A stretch of DNA of 64,000 bases from NCBI GenBank assembly GCA_943735955.1, contig OX030956.1:15248695-15312694 (forward strand), written 5' to 3'. Both the position numbers and the translations under genes were made by a program. The notes under the pieces were generated by a model, which saw nothing but the letters and a program-made list of their open reading frames with translations, was not told the origin of the DNA and did no database searches. Below, in pieces: positions 38,074 to 48,094 of the stretch; within the stretch, counting starts at the first letter, position 1, and each line of letters starts with the position of its first letter. This DNA comes from Piscicola geometra (Eukaryota > Annelida > Clitellata > Hirudinida > Piscicolidae).

Positions 38074-39518
38074 AAAAAAACTCAAAAAGATTGCAAAAAG
38101 ACTTACAACAACTACGTTAGAGATTTAGTCACCAGCAGTCATTCTCCAAATAAACTTTACTCTTTCATAAATAGCCAAAGAAGTGAGAGCACACAGGCTC
38201 AGATCTTGAAAAAGAAAAGTATGGTAGGCTTCACTAACCCGAAAGCTAAGACAGAGAACCTGAACGCCCACTTCAGCAGTGTCCTCACGAAGGAAGATAT
38301 CTCCACCCTACCGACGATGGGTTCTGACAGTTTCCCCACCATGGATCCATTCGAGATAATTATTCAAGGGGTCAGAAAATTTTTGTTAAACCTTAATCCC
38401 CACAAGGCACAAGGTCCAGGCAAGAAGCCACCAATACTTTTCAAAGAATTCGCTTTCGAATTTGCCTCTGCCTTAACACTGATCTTCCAAGCCTCACTCG
38501 CACAAGGAAGCATACCAGATGACTGGAGACACGCTGTGGTCATCCCGGTTTTCAAGAAAGCACTGCTCCGGAAAACCACAGGCCAATTTCAAAAACATCA
38601 GTCTGCAGTAACACAATGGAGCACATCGTCCACAGCCAAATCTTAAAGCACCTCGATCAGCACAAAGTGCTCTCTGACAGTCAACATGGCTTCAGAAGAC
38701 GATTGTGTGAAACCCAGCTCATGCCCACCGTACAAGATATTGCCTCGAGTCTGGATAAAGGTGACCAGGTTGATGCTGTACTATTTGACCTCGGTGAAAC
38801 TTTCGACAAAGTTCTCCACAAAAGACCTTCCACTAAGTTGGACCGCTATGGGATCCGCAAAAACTTGCTGAATTGGATAATAAGCTTTCACAGCAACAAG
38901 AGCCAGCAAGTTCTTGTTGAAGTTCACATGTCGAAGTCTGCACAAGTCACATCTGGCGTTCTTTAAGGATTGTATAAGGCCCGCTTCTTTTTCTATTATT
39001 CATAAACGACATGCCAAAAAAAGTCAACTCAACCACACGGCTCTTCGCAGATAATAGTCTTTTCTACCGCAAAATAAGAACCTCAGAAGATTCACACCTT
39101 TTGCTAGAGAATCTGAAAAAGTTAGAACAGTGGCAGATAAAATTCAACACTTTCAAATGCGAGGCCATCCACTTCAACAAAAAACGAAATCTCATTAAGA
39201 GAATTTATGAGCTTCAAGGACAAAAACTCTCAAACGTCTCCAGTAGTAAGCACCTAGGTGTTGTACTTCATGAAAAACTACTCTGGAACAGACAAGTTGA
39301 TGAGGTCTCTAAGAAAGCCAATAACACTCTGAATTTCTTGAGAAAAAATATCAGCAGATGTCCGACTGAAGTAAAAGCTCAAACCTACAAAACCCTCGTA
39401 CGGCCAATCCTGGAATATGCTTCGATTGCATGGGACCCAGACACCGAAAAAAACATCACCCAGCTGGAAGCGGTACAACGAAGAGCTGCAAGATTTTTAA
39501 AAAGTGACTTAAAACATA
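38074..39518 (+). pseudogene. LINE family 3 reverse transcriptase, 5' part (broken)
   Basis: Begins in the linker upstream of RT (YSFINSQRSESTQ, then the LNLNPHKAQGPGKKPP block) and runs through SDSQHGFRRR, VDAVLFDLGETFDKV, LFADNSLFY, and the C-terminal LVRPILEYASIAWDP and LEAVQRRAARFLKS blocks. This is the usual order in Jockey/CR1-group LINEs. Damage: a frame jump near 38,560-38,620, VPQG changed to VL-stop at about 38,964, a further frameshift before 39,011, and the catalytic YADD-type box reading FADN (AAT at 39,053-39,055), so one catalytic Asp is lost. The endonuclease domain is absent. Confidence 0.87.
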
Positions 39519-39526
39519 CCAGCAGC

Positions 39527-40643
39527 CAGACCAATTCGAAGGGTTTCGCAATTTTTCGAAAATTGATGAGTTTATTTGGTGGAGAGAGGGGGGGGGGTTA
39601 TGAATTTTTCAATATGCCATAGGACAATGATATTTTCTCTGGATGGCCATCGGACCTTTATCTCACGAAAAATTTTATATATCAACACAGAACATAGAGA
39701 TCCCACCAAAATAACACTAACATGTTACAAATTCTGAGAAAAAATAGAGCACCACTAGACCTTAACTACACTTTTAAATCTTTACACTTGTAAATTTTTC
39801 CAACCATGACACAGTATATATAGAATAACGCAGATAGACATAACTCCCTAGCTTTCAGAATTATCCAACCTTCATGGAAAGAATGCTGAAACTGTGCAGG
39901 CAGCTCAAAATCACATCAACAAGTTTACGTGCGGATCAGTCTGATCTCATTGCATGTATCGAACTGCAAGAACTCTTGTGAGCCATGAGAAGTTAAAAAA
40001 TTATATTTTCTTCAATAAAAGCTTCAAGTATGAAGCATTTGCATTTTGGAATTTAAAAAAAAAATCAACATTCATCTATAAAATTCAACTTTTAATTTTA
40101 ATTAGATAAATTTCCTAATACATTAACATTAAATAAATAATTTATTATTTTGATAATAACTATTGTAATGAATGCCAGGCTTATAAAAAATCATATGATA
40201 TCATAATAAGTCAAAGTTGCGAAAACGCACCATTGATTTTTAAATGCATTGAAAACGTTTTACAAGTTATTTTGAATATAAAAAAAATTAATTTAAGTAT
40301 TAACTATATTTTCACCCTGAAATTAAAACTGAATTTGTATAAAAAAATACTAAAAATCAAACGAAAAAATTGAAAAATTGTCTGAGCGAAAAAAGATTGT
40401 TTTGAGAAATTTTAAATGTGAACAGGAAATAAAAGATTATAAATAAAAAATTGAAATTTAACAATGAAATTGAAGTTTAAAATTTGTTGTACAAAATACG
40501 TGAAAAAAAACTCGGTATTAAAACAGCAAAAAATATATAAATTGATTATGAAAAAACGCAACTGCGGCGGTAAACGAGGTAAACAATTTTTAATACTAAA
40601 GTTGAGCCCCCCCCCCCAGCATTTTTTGCTGGTTGCGCCCTTG
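39527..40643. mobile_element. Non-autonomous hAT-type element with 8-bp TSD, copy 1
   Basis: Flanked by the perfect 8-base duplication CCAGCAGC at 39,519-39,526 and 40,644-40,651. The outer ends read CAGACCAATTCG on the left and CAAGGGCGCAACC on the right (complement strand), so the inverted repeats are weak. Its left ~460 bp is repeated at 48,103-48,393 plus 50,179-50,360. Its right ~470 bp resembles 57,365-57,552. No transposase. Eight-base duplications fit hAT elements; the poor terminal symmetry leaves room for a composite element. Confidence 0.75.
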
Positions 40644-40651
40644 CCAGCAGC

Positions 40652-41060
40652 ACAAGCCAGATTCTCACCAGCCTGGGATGGAAACCTATGCAAAGCCGGC
40701 GTAGTGACTCCCGACGAGTACAATGTTACTCAGAACCTGGTCGACATTTCTGCCAATACTTACTTCCTTCCACCTACGATGAGCCCAAAGAAAGGGTGAA
40801 AATACTTCCAGGTTCCATTCGGCCGAACAGATGCGTACGTGAACTCTTTTTTTCCTGCTATCATTTGACTCTGGAAACAGCTGCCAGTAGATGCCACTAC
40901 ATCCCAGTTGCTAGAACAGTTCAAAGCTAGCCTAGTCACTCTACAACGAGTAGTTGGAGCCCTAGAAGAACCAGTAGAAGACTCACGCTATGGCGGGATA
41001 ATAGAAAAAGTTACAAAACTCATAACATTGATAATAATAAATGAATAAATAAACAATTTC
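40652..41060 (+). pseudogene. LINE family 3, C-terminal part and tail
   Basis: Continuation of the 38,074-39,518 frame after the insertion: LGWKPMQSRRSDSRR, then the ETAASRCHYIPV region corresponding to the LWNSLP block of such LINEs, ending near 40,927. A plus-strand stop occurs in the L-WKQLPVDATTSQ segment. The 3' UTR ends in an ATAATAATAAATGAATAAATAA run. Confidence 0.8.
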
Positions 41061-41430
41061 AAATAATAATAATAAAAACAATAATAAAAAAATAATGATG
41101 ATAGCTAAAATTTAAAACAATAATAAACTCAAACCTTGCAAGAAACCTCACAATCAAATACAACTGCCCCCAATCAACGACAAAAATTTTAAAAACTACA
41201 ACAAAAGCAACATCGAAAACGCCATCAGCAATAACTTCATCATCTAAAAAAAACCACAACAATAAACTACAACCACTTTACAAAAACCATCTTTAAGACT
41301 GACTTTAACGCTCTACAATGAATTTATATTTATATATCTTCATCTGTCATAATACTTTACTATTACTTGTTATTCACCATTATCGTTGATGTGCGTCGAT
41401 GCTCCAAAAGACCCCTGCCCAATTTGGGAA
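41061..41430. other. A-rich and AAC-rich spacer
   Basis: Simple A-rich sequence (AATAAT, CAACAA runs) without a recognised gene. It may be the extended tail of the preceding LINE. Confidence 0.5.
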
Positions 41431-41890
41431 AAAGAAGAAATAATAGTTTTGTTTTATACAGCTATCACTATAACAAAACATATTTGCAAGCAAATAAATT
41501 TAGAAATCGAAGCAAATAAATGCTTGTATCATCTCTTAGAAAAATAAAAATAATACTTGAACTTCTTAATTAAATTCACAAATTAAATAAATTGTTAATA
41601 ATAACAAATGTTTTCATTGATTTACAAAAAAATTAATTAAAGTGATTGGAAATTATAAGTGGTTCAATTATTTTCTTAAAATTAAGGGTTTGCTGTATAT
41701 TCTTCAAATTCAATGGCAATCTGTTCCAGAGTTGGAGCCCTGCATAGATTGGACTATTTAGATAGAAATTGGTTCTTGGTGTTTGTAAGTAGTAGTCAGA
41801 CTTAACAATGTATTACTATATAAATAGTCAGTTTTATGCCATGGTTGACGATTATGCTCGTATCAAAATAAGAGTTTAAAATTTTTAATG
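41431..41890. mobile_element. Solo fragment of a DUF4371-type hAT subterminal repeat, interrupted by a LINE scrap
   Basis: 41,440-41,475 (TTGTTTTATACAGCTATCAC) matches the hAT sequence at about 45,356-45,385. 41,805-41,880 (ATGCCATGGTTGACGATTAT) matches the following bases of the same element at 45,400-45,460. Between them lies minus-strand LINE sequence, so the fragment was apparently split by a LINE insertion. Confidence 0.65.
41630..41810 (-). pseudogene. LINE C-terminal scrap
   Basis: On the minus strand a short open stretch reads YAGLQLWNRLPLNLKN then a FKKIIEPLI block, the pattern (A-x-LWNSLP…FKK-LK) at the extreme C-terminus of CR1/Jockey-group reverse transcriptases. Nothing upstream of it is preserved. 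Confidence 0.65.
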
Positions 41891-42163
41891 ATAAAAGTTA
41901 ATAAATCAATCACCAATTTATATAGCGCTCTTTAAGACGTGAAAAAAAGCGCTCAGCCAAGACGTTTTGAACAAATACTTGTGGTCTTCAGGCCACGGCG
42001 GAAAGCTCTGAGTGACTTAGTTGAAGTTAGAGAAGAGGGTAAAGATTTCCATAAAAAAAGATCACATTAAGAAAAAGAACGTTTAGTAAAAGAGTGTTTA
42101 ACTGAAAAACGAAAAGAACGCTCAAGGTCGAAGATCTTAGACCAGATTAAGGAGGTTCTTTAA

Positions 42164-42662
42164 TTAGATTTTTACGATAAATTGGGGCAGTACAGTTATA
42201 AGCAAGTTTAAAAATATCACTCTAGATCTTAGAGGTAACCAATGTAGTAAATGAAGATAATGAGAAATTTGATAAAATTTAGGAGCACGAGCAACAAAAC
42301 GAGCAGCACAATTGAATACTTTATTTAGAGGAGTTAAAGTAGTATCAGGGAGGCTATAGTAAAGAGAGTTGCAATAATCAATCCTGGAGAAAACATCGAA
42401 AAAATACAAGCTGCAAAGTAGAATCATCAAGAAAAGAAAGAAGCTGTTTAAGACGACGAATGTAGAAATAACAAGATTTAGAAACAGATAAAATTTGAAG
42501 AGCTAAAGACAGGTTAGAATCGAAGATAAAACCAAGGCTATGTATAGAAGATGAAGGGTTTAGAGATAATGATGACAGGGGAGACAAAACTAAAGAAGGA
42601 AGGGAAAGTAAAGTTTTGGATGTTCTATTGAAATAGATAAGTTCAAAATTAGCAGGATTTAG
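42164..42662 (-). pseudogene. LINE family 4 reverse transcriptase, C-terminal part
   Basis: Minus-strand frames read LNPANFELIYFN, SSIHSLGFIFDSNLSL, YFYIRRLKQL, FSRIDYCNSLYYSLPD, LNKVFNCAARFVARAP, LHLLHWLPLRSRVIF. This series (LGVxFDxxLS, SRIDYCNSLYxGLP, NxAARLV, LHWLPxxxRI) is the signature of L2/CR1-type LINEs. A frame change occurs near 42,380 between CFLQD and FSRIDY, and the frame decays after IVKI. Confidence 0.85.
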
Positions 42663-43026
42663 CTTGAGAACCAGTATCGACCAATACAGTACCAGCGATA
42701 CTATTTAGTATTGTTTGCTGTAGTGCAAATTATTTTTGTATCAACTATTAATATTTGTGTCACCAAACATTGAAAAAAAGTTTGATACCCAATAAAAATA
42801 CTTTTCAACTGCCACTATGAGCGATTTGAAGAAAAACGATAGCGATTTTATTTTCTTTTATTATTTGTCATCTATATAAATTCAATTACAACTAGCCATC
42901 AACCCATCAAATAAATTTTATAACATCTTGTTTTCCATTCATTTCTGAGTCAAATAGTTTAAAAAAATACAAATGGATTAAAATTTGCCAAAGTTATAAA
43001 CAAATATACATTTGGAAATTTTTTTG

Positions 43027-43069
43027 GGCCCACAGTGTATGTTTAGAACCTAAATATACACTGTGGGCC
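43027..43069. repeat. Palindrome at the transposase stop codon, hAT copy 1
   Basis: GGCCCACAGTGTAT on the left is the inverted complement of ATACACTGTGGGCC on the right, around TTTAGAACCTAAA. The same structure stands at 54,998-55,039 in copy 2. It overlaps the end of the transposase frame, so it could act as an mRNA 3' hairpin or be an old foldback insertion. Confidence 0.85.
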
Positions 43070-44670
43070 ATTTAGATAACATAAAATACCCTCTCTTCCT
43101 GTCATCCTGCCTTTTCCCCACAGCTCGTTCACTCCAATTTCTAAAAAGAACCCTTCGAATGTCTGACCGACTAGCAAATTCTTCTGCTAGCCCTTTTAAA
43201 TCTAGACTGTAAAGTATATCCTGATGTGCATGACAAACGGCCAGTGATATCAAGCGAGGCTGTGTCATGGGTGCACGAAACCAAGTCTTAAGACGCCGCA
43301 AAGCACTAAAAGATCTTTTTGCAGTACATGACGTTATTGGACACACAAGCATCAACCTGATCAATCTTTCAACCTAAAGGAACAGATGTCTGACTTCCGT
43401 GATCATAGCTTGCATTATTTTTTGCGTTTGTGCTAAATTTCTGTATTCATTCTGGTCTTTAAACATAGCTAACTGTGAACAAAGACCAGTTTCATTTAAC
43501 TCACGATACTGCTGGCAAATATCATGGTTCACTTCACCAGTTAGCAACATTGTCTCCAGCTGCAAGTATGAACGCAAACCAGAGGATTCTCGAGTAAAGC
43601 TTTCTGTGAGTTGCATGATTGCAATGTCTATGACAGCGTAATATGCTGCTCGATAATGTTCCTCTGGTGTTGTTGCTATATAAGCTGGGCCCAGTCCACA
43701 ATTCTTTTGTGGCGGCTTTCGCGCCCCAGGTACAGCAATCGGCTCGGATCAAATGCCAAAACTATACATCTCTGAAAATGGCGTTAAATTGTTCATTTGA
43801 TCGTAGGCGACGCAGTTCTTGCACAACTGAATCAGTCGCTGCAACCATTTCAGTGACCTTGGCACTTGCTGATTGCAACAACTTGTTTAACTGTTCCAGA
43901 AGTGAAAACCCCAAAACAACTACTTTGAAGTCTAGTGTAGTAGTGCCCTGTTAAAAAAAGCCTCAAGCCTATCAGCTGTTTCATCAGCAGTACCAATGGA
44001 AGCAAATGATTCCAAGCTAACAAGTACCACTTCATAATGTTCAAACACCGAAGACATTTTAGAAGCTCTGGTCAGTCATCCTGTAGGACAAAGAAGTTTT
44101 CTAATATACTTTTTCAGTGGCTCATCAGGAAAGGCAATTATAAGAGACACTAAAGCCTCACTAAACTGCATCTTGACCTTCCCTGAACGATTGTAAAAAT
44201 TATCTAACTCTTGGACAAACTGAAGTGAATTGCTCACAAAGAGATTTGCGGCAGCTGTGTGCTGGGCACCAAGATTTGCACAGTGTGCAGAACAGTGGAA
44301 AAACAATGCAAGCGGATGCTCACTGCTGATAATAGCCTGACAACCATTATATTGGCCGTTTATGTTAGCAGCGCCGTCATAAGTCTAAGCTCTCAGTTTT
44401 TCTATAGGTAGCATAATTCTGATTAGAAAATCTTTTAATACAGCAGATAATGTTTTTCCAATCGTGTCTCGTGGGCTGAATGAACCAATAAACTGTTCAT
44501 TAATATTCAGAGCTTCATTAAAAAAACGAATGCATATCGATTCCTGCTCTAACCCACTGCAGTCTTGTGTGCCTTTATTCGGCGTTCACAGTGCACACTG
44601 TGTTTCTAACGATAGAATGAGCTAAAAGCCTTAGAATTTCTTTTTGCCATTTATGCGATATGAAACTTGT
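43046..44670 (-). pseudogene. hAT transposase relic (DUF4371 plus C-terminal dimerisation domain), copy 1
   Basis: Related to the transposases behind zinc finger MYM-type 1-like genes. On the minus strand, in order: the CSGLEQESICIRFF region near 44,550, the FSPRDTIGKTLSAVLKDFL block near 44,440, FHCSAHCANLGAQHT (the AHxxNL core of DUF4371) at about 44,270, the LLTGEVNHDICQQYRELNET region near 43,520, and the dimerisation block MIRLMLVCPITSCTAKRSFS…LRRLKTWFRAPM at 43,364-43,270, ending LSKWPTVYI-stop. The frames change several times and the N-terminal zinc-finger part is missing. Catalytic residues could not be verified because of the breaks. Confidence 0.88.
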
Positions 44671-44929
44671 AGTTTGATTTAACCTCAACTTTAGTTAATG
44701 TTCGAAGTCTTTTGAAAGTCATTAACTTTGGCTCATCTAAAAAATTAAAAGGGTCGATATTGAAGTGGATCTCAAAATCCCTCTATGAATATCGCCCATG
44801 CAAAATAAGTAGCATAATATGAATGATTTTTTAAATAAAAATGTAAATCTGTCTGCTTGCAAAAAGTGAACTGATATTTTCTAAAAAGCATTCTGAATGT
44901 CTGCTCGCAAAAATTGAAAAAATATATTA

Positions 44930-45546
44930 CTGTTTCATGCTATGGTTGACGATTATGCTTGTAATAAGATAGGAGTTAAAAAATTAGTGTATTTGTAAAA
45001 TTGACAATACTCACAATGTATTACTGTATTAGCATTTTTTTTATCCCATGGTTGACGAATAGGCTCGTATTAAAATTAGAGTTGAGAAATGTGTGTTTTA
45101 AAAGATTTTAAGATGGACCCCAGGACCCCCTTAGCATCGCTGCCCATACATACTCACAATGTATTACTGTATTAGCATTTTTTTATCCCATGGTTGACGA
45201 ATAAGCTCGTATTGAAATTAGAGTTGAGAAATGTGTATTTTAAAAGAGTGAGGGGGTTCTTGTAGAGGTGGACCCCAGACCACCTCAGGATTCCTGTCTA
45301 CGCCATAGTGATAAAAAAAACTAAGTAAAGGAGTATTTAAGAAAGAAAATAATATTTTTGTTTTAGACAGCTATCACTATAACTACACATTCTCACAATG
45401 TAATACTGTATAAACATTTACTTTTATGCCATGGTTGACGATTATGCTTATATCCAAATAGAAATTTTTGAATACAAAAATGGAAAAAAAGTAGGGGGGG
45501 TCCCTATTAAGGTGACCCCAGGACCCCCCCAGGATCGCTGCCCATG
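44930..45546 (-). repeat. Subterminal tandem repeats of hAT copy 1
   Basis: About four degenerate units of 130-190 bp, each with CATGGTTGACGAWTA, ACTCACAATGTATTACTGTA and a G-run/GGTCC block near a CATGGGCAGCGAT-like word. Such repeats near hAT ends usually serve as transposase binding sites; here that role is inferred. Confidence 0.75.
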
Positions 45547-45900
45547 CTTGAGAAACATAGATGAAGCCCAAGAAATTATATATTGAAGACAGAGAGTTAT
45601 CAACAGCAAGGTCCAGAGAAGAGTCAGTGAAAGATGTTTAAATATAGGAGTCATCAGCATAAATATGACTATTTAAGGAAGATGAATAGATAATATAGGG
45701 TAGTTAAGAGGTGTGAAGAATAAAAAGTAAGAGTCCAAGGATTAAGCCCTGTGGAACACCATAAGATAAAGAGACAGAAGAAGAACGAAAGCCTCTATTG
45801 ATACCTAAGAAGTTCGCTCAGAAAGATTTGATTTAAGTCAGTTAAGGAAAGATCCAGGAAAACTGAAAAAAGAATCTAAAAAATTTAGTAAAAGTAAATG
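45547..45900 (-). pseudogene. LINE family 4 reverse transcriptase, YADD part
   Basis: Minus-strand relic with IYADDSYI (codons for YADD at 45,650-45,661, both Asp intact) followed by TDSSLDLAVDNSL and WASSMFLK. Upstream the frame breaks repeatedly; the VPQG-type block survives only as shifted pieces (LYLMVFHRA). Stop codon directly after YADDSYI. Confidence 0.78.
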
Positions 45901-45914
45901 AAAAATCAAGGCAT

Positions 45915-46461
45915 AACCGATTCATCCCTCAACCGATTCACCTCTCAAAATAATTAAAAAACAGACTTTTTTTAAATATATATTTTTTGATTTTTTTGTT
46001 TATAAATAAAAAATAGATTAAACCGAATTTAAATACCCTTCAACCGATTCACCCTTCAAATTAGTTGAAAAAAAATGTCATTTTTTAGATATATTTTTTA
46101 ATAAATACAAATAGATAAAACGGACTTAAAATATTACAACTATGAAATATAATAAACTATCAAATAAAAATGAAATTTAAAATATGAATAAATTTAATTA
46201 AATTCAAATTTTTGCACAATGTTAGCCCTTTCAAAGAATTATTATTTAAATTATAAAATGTAACTAGTACTAAAAATACAAACCAGAATCTAAGTCTGAA
46301 TATTTAAATAAAACATTTTTCAAATGATTTCCATGAAATACCTATTAAAAATAAAGTCCGTTTTTAATTATTTTGAGGAGGGAATCGGTTAAGGGGTGAA
46401 TCGGCTGAGAGGTGAATCGGTTAAGCGGTGAATCGGTTAAAGGGTGAATCGACTGCATCCC
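45915..46461. mobile_element. Foldback element with GGTGAATCGGTT repeats
   Basis: The left end carries repeated ACCGATTCAYCCYTCAA. The right end carries the inverse, five variants of GGTGAATCGGTTAAG between about 46,375 and 46,461. The inner parts also match inversely (CTCAAAATAATTAAAAAACA at about 45,945 against TTTTTAATTATTTTGAG at 46,355). No protein. No clear target duplication beyond a possible GCAT. Confidence 0.75.
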
Positions 46462-46543
46462 TTATAAAAATGAATATTTAATTAAAATTTTCTCTTTAAA
46501 AAATTTTGAGTTATAAACATTTCTGTAAAAAGTGATCGACTGT
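46462..46543. other. Short AT-rich spacer
   Basis: Nothing recognised between the foldback element and the CCCGT-rich hAT. Confidence 0.5.
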
Positions 46544-46551
46544 GTACTTAC

Positions 46552-48094
46552 TAGAGGTCGGACATGGACGATTTTTCATTCCCAGTCCTGTCCCGTTCCC
46601 GAAATTTATTTTTCCGTCCCGTCCCGTTCCCGATGGGACATCAGAATTTTGATTCCCGTCCCGTCCCGTTCCTGAAATTTGTTTTCCCGTCCCGTCCCGT
46701 TTCCGAAATTTGTTTTCCCGTCCCGTCCCGTTCCCTAAACTTTTTTTATATTCATTTTCGCTGCCGTTTTCACTGGTCCCAAACTTGTTAGTTCTAACAT
46801 TTCTTAAAATTTATTATTTGAAAGTCAGAGAATATTTCTTTTAATAAAATAAAAAAATCACGATTTAAATTTCAAATATTTATTGAAATGAAAGTATTGA
46901 AGTAAGTTATCGTTTTTGAGTAATTTAATCAAGTCTTTGTTGCTTTTCACACGGGTTAAACCGTAAAGAGTTTCAGCTTTCAAATGAGATGATTTTGGGT
47001 CTGAAGTTAAACGACCACATATTGAAAAATTCCGTTCACAGGGAATATAAATTGCAGATATACTAAACAAAACTTTGGCTACATCTTGTAGTATTTGAAA
47101 ATTTTCTCATTTTACTCAAATGAAATAAATCATCTTTATAATCTTCAATTTTGTTGGGAGGTAATTATTTGTACAATTCATCCTCTTCTGAACTTTTTTC
47201 TTCGTTCATTATTATTACTTCTTCAATAATATTAGAAATATGTTTTTTGACAACATTCTTATTCTCCATAACTGCAAATATAAAATCATTCGTATAATTT
47301 GATAGTATAATAATTTTATTATAATTTTTACGTTATAAAAACAAACATAATAGGTCTAAATAACCATCATTTGTTTTTTCTCTCAACGACACTGCAGCTT
47401 GGTCTGGCTGTACAAAATAGAATTAAATTTTCTCTAATGAAAGTCTTGGTATTTATTTCTTTTCTATCTCAAACTTTTTCCTTTTATTCTTTCATACTGG
47501 GGATGCAACAGACATGCTGCCTGAATAAGATCATTGGCATCTTTTCTTTTGTCGTAATGATCAACAGAGCAATTGGAAATTAATCATTCAAATTCAAAGT
47601 ATTAATTTATAAAATTAAAATAATATAAGTGACCATTTTGATTTAATCTGACTAGTTTTCATCATCACCCAGTTGTTCTAATCTCCCTAATATTTGGACT
47701 CACCATTACAACTTCAAATGTAGTGTTGGAGATTTTGACATTGAGAACGCAATGGTGGCTTCGTTATACATTTCTATTGCATTTAATACTTATTTTAAGT
47801 ACGGAGTATCGATGAGATAAAGATTTCCATACTAAGAAGTTTGCTGAAAAATCATCGTTAAAGAATCCAATCCCAATAACTGTTATTCCCGTTTGTCCCG
47901 TTCCCGATTTAAAAGTTGATTCCCGTTCCCGAATTTTCCCGTTCCCGATTTGAATTTTGATTCCCGTTCCCGTTCCCGTCCCGAAAACCTATTCCCGGTT
48001 CCCGGCTTTTCCCATCCCGAAATTAATTTTCCTTCCCGTTCCCGCGGGAGTCCCGCGGGTACCCGGTCAGATCGGGTACCCGGTCCGACCTCTA
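46552..48094 (-). mobile_element. CCCGT-rich hAT element, internally deleted
   Basis: Flanked by the perfect 8-base duplication GTACTTAC (46,544-46,551 and 48,095-48,102). The terminal inverted repeat is TAGAGGTCGGAC at both ends, fitting the hAT YARNG-type terminus. Both subterminal regions (46,580-46,740 and 47,880-48,060) are packed with CCCGTCCCGTTCCCGA-like words. A transposase C-terminal relic lies inside on the minus strand. At 1,543 bp it is far shorter than an autonomous hAT, so it is a non-autonomous derivative. Confidence 0.92.
46858..47070 (-). pseudogene. hAT transposase C-terminal remnant
   Basis: A 70-codon minus-strand frame with IPCERNFSICGRLTSDPKSS followed by HLKAETLYGLTRVKSN. 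This matches the hAT dimerisation domain pattern (ERxFSxxGR…R..L.xxT...L..L..N). A plausible upstream piece lies in 47,070-47,600, but it is AT-rich and unreadable. The catalytic region is missing. Confidence 0.78.

Larger units (their letters stand above)
38060..41060 (+). mobile_element. LINE (family 3), split by a hAT-type insertion
   Basis: A 5'-truncated non-LTR retrotransposon on the plus strand. It is interrupted at 39,519-40,651 by a 1,117-bp insertion with an 8-bp duplication; removing the insertion and one copy of the duplication restores the reading frame (HTSS joins TSQILTSLGW). The end is AATAA-rich near 41,050. Coding halves are listed separately. Confidence 0.88.
42671..45546 (-). 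mobile_element. DUF4371/ZMYM1-like hAT element, copy 1
   Basis: Flanked by the perfect 8-base duplication CTTGAGAA (42,663-42,670 and 45,547-45,554). Read on the minus strand it starts CATGGGCAGCGATCC, has about 600 bp of repeated subterminal sequence, then a transposase relic, a palindrome over the stop codon, and ends GGTCGATACTGG. The sister copy at 52,824-55,451 starts the same way but has some 50 more terminal bases on the far side. hAT elements move by cut-and-paste and make 8-bp duplications. This copy is dead. Confidence 0.92.
41891..45900 (-). mobile_element. L2/CR1-like LINE (family 4), minus strand, split by hAT copy 1
   Basis: Coding relics at 45,900-45,555 and 42,662-42,164 belong to one element: removing 42,671-45,546 and one target duplication restores WASSMFLK followed by LNPANFELIYFN in frame. 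The 3' UTR reaches 41,891, ending (minus strand) in AGAGCGCTATATAAATTGG and a GATTGATTTATTA tail, the common 3' end of this LINE group. It is truncated at the 5' side near 45,900. Confidence 0.85.

Noticed and set aside
43399..43954. Plus-strand frames opposite the hAT transposase relic
   Set aside because: They overlap the minus-strand DUF4371 transposase, whose protein motifs are clear, and carry no motifs of their own.
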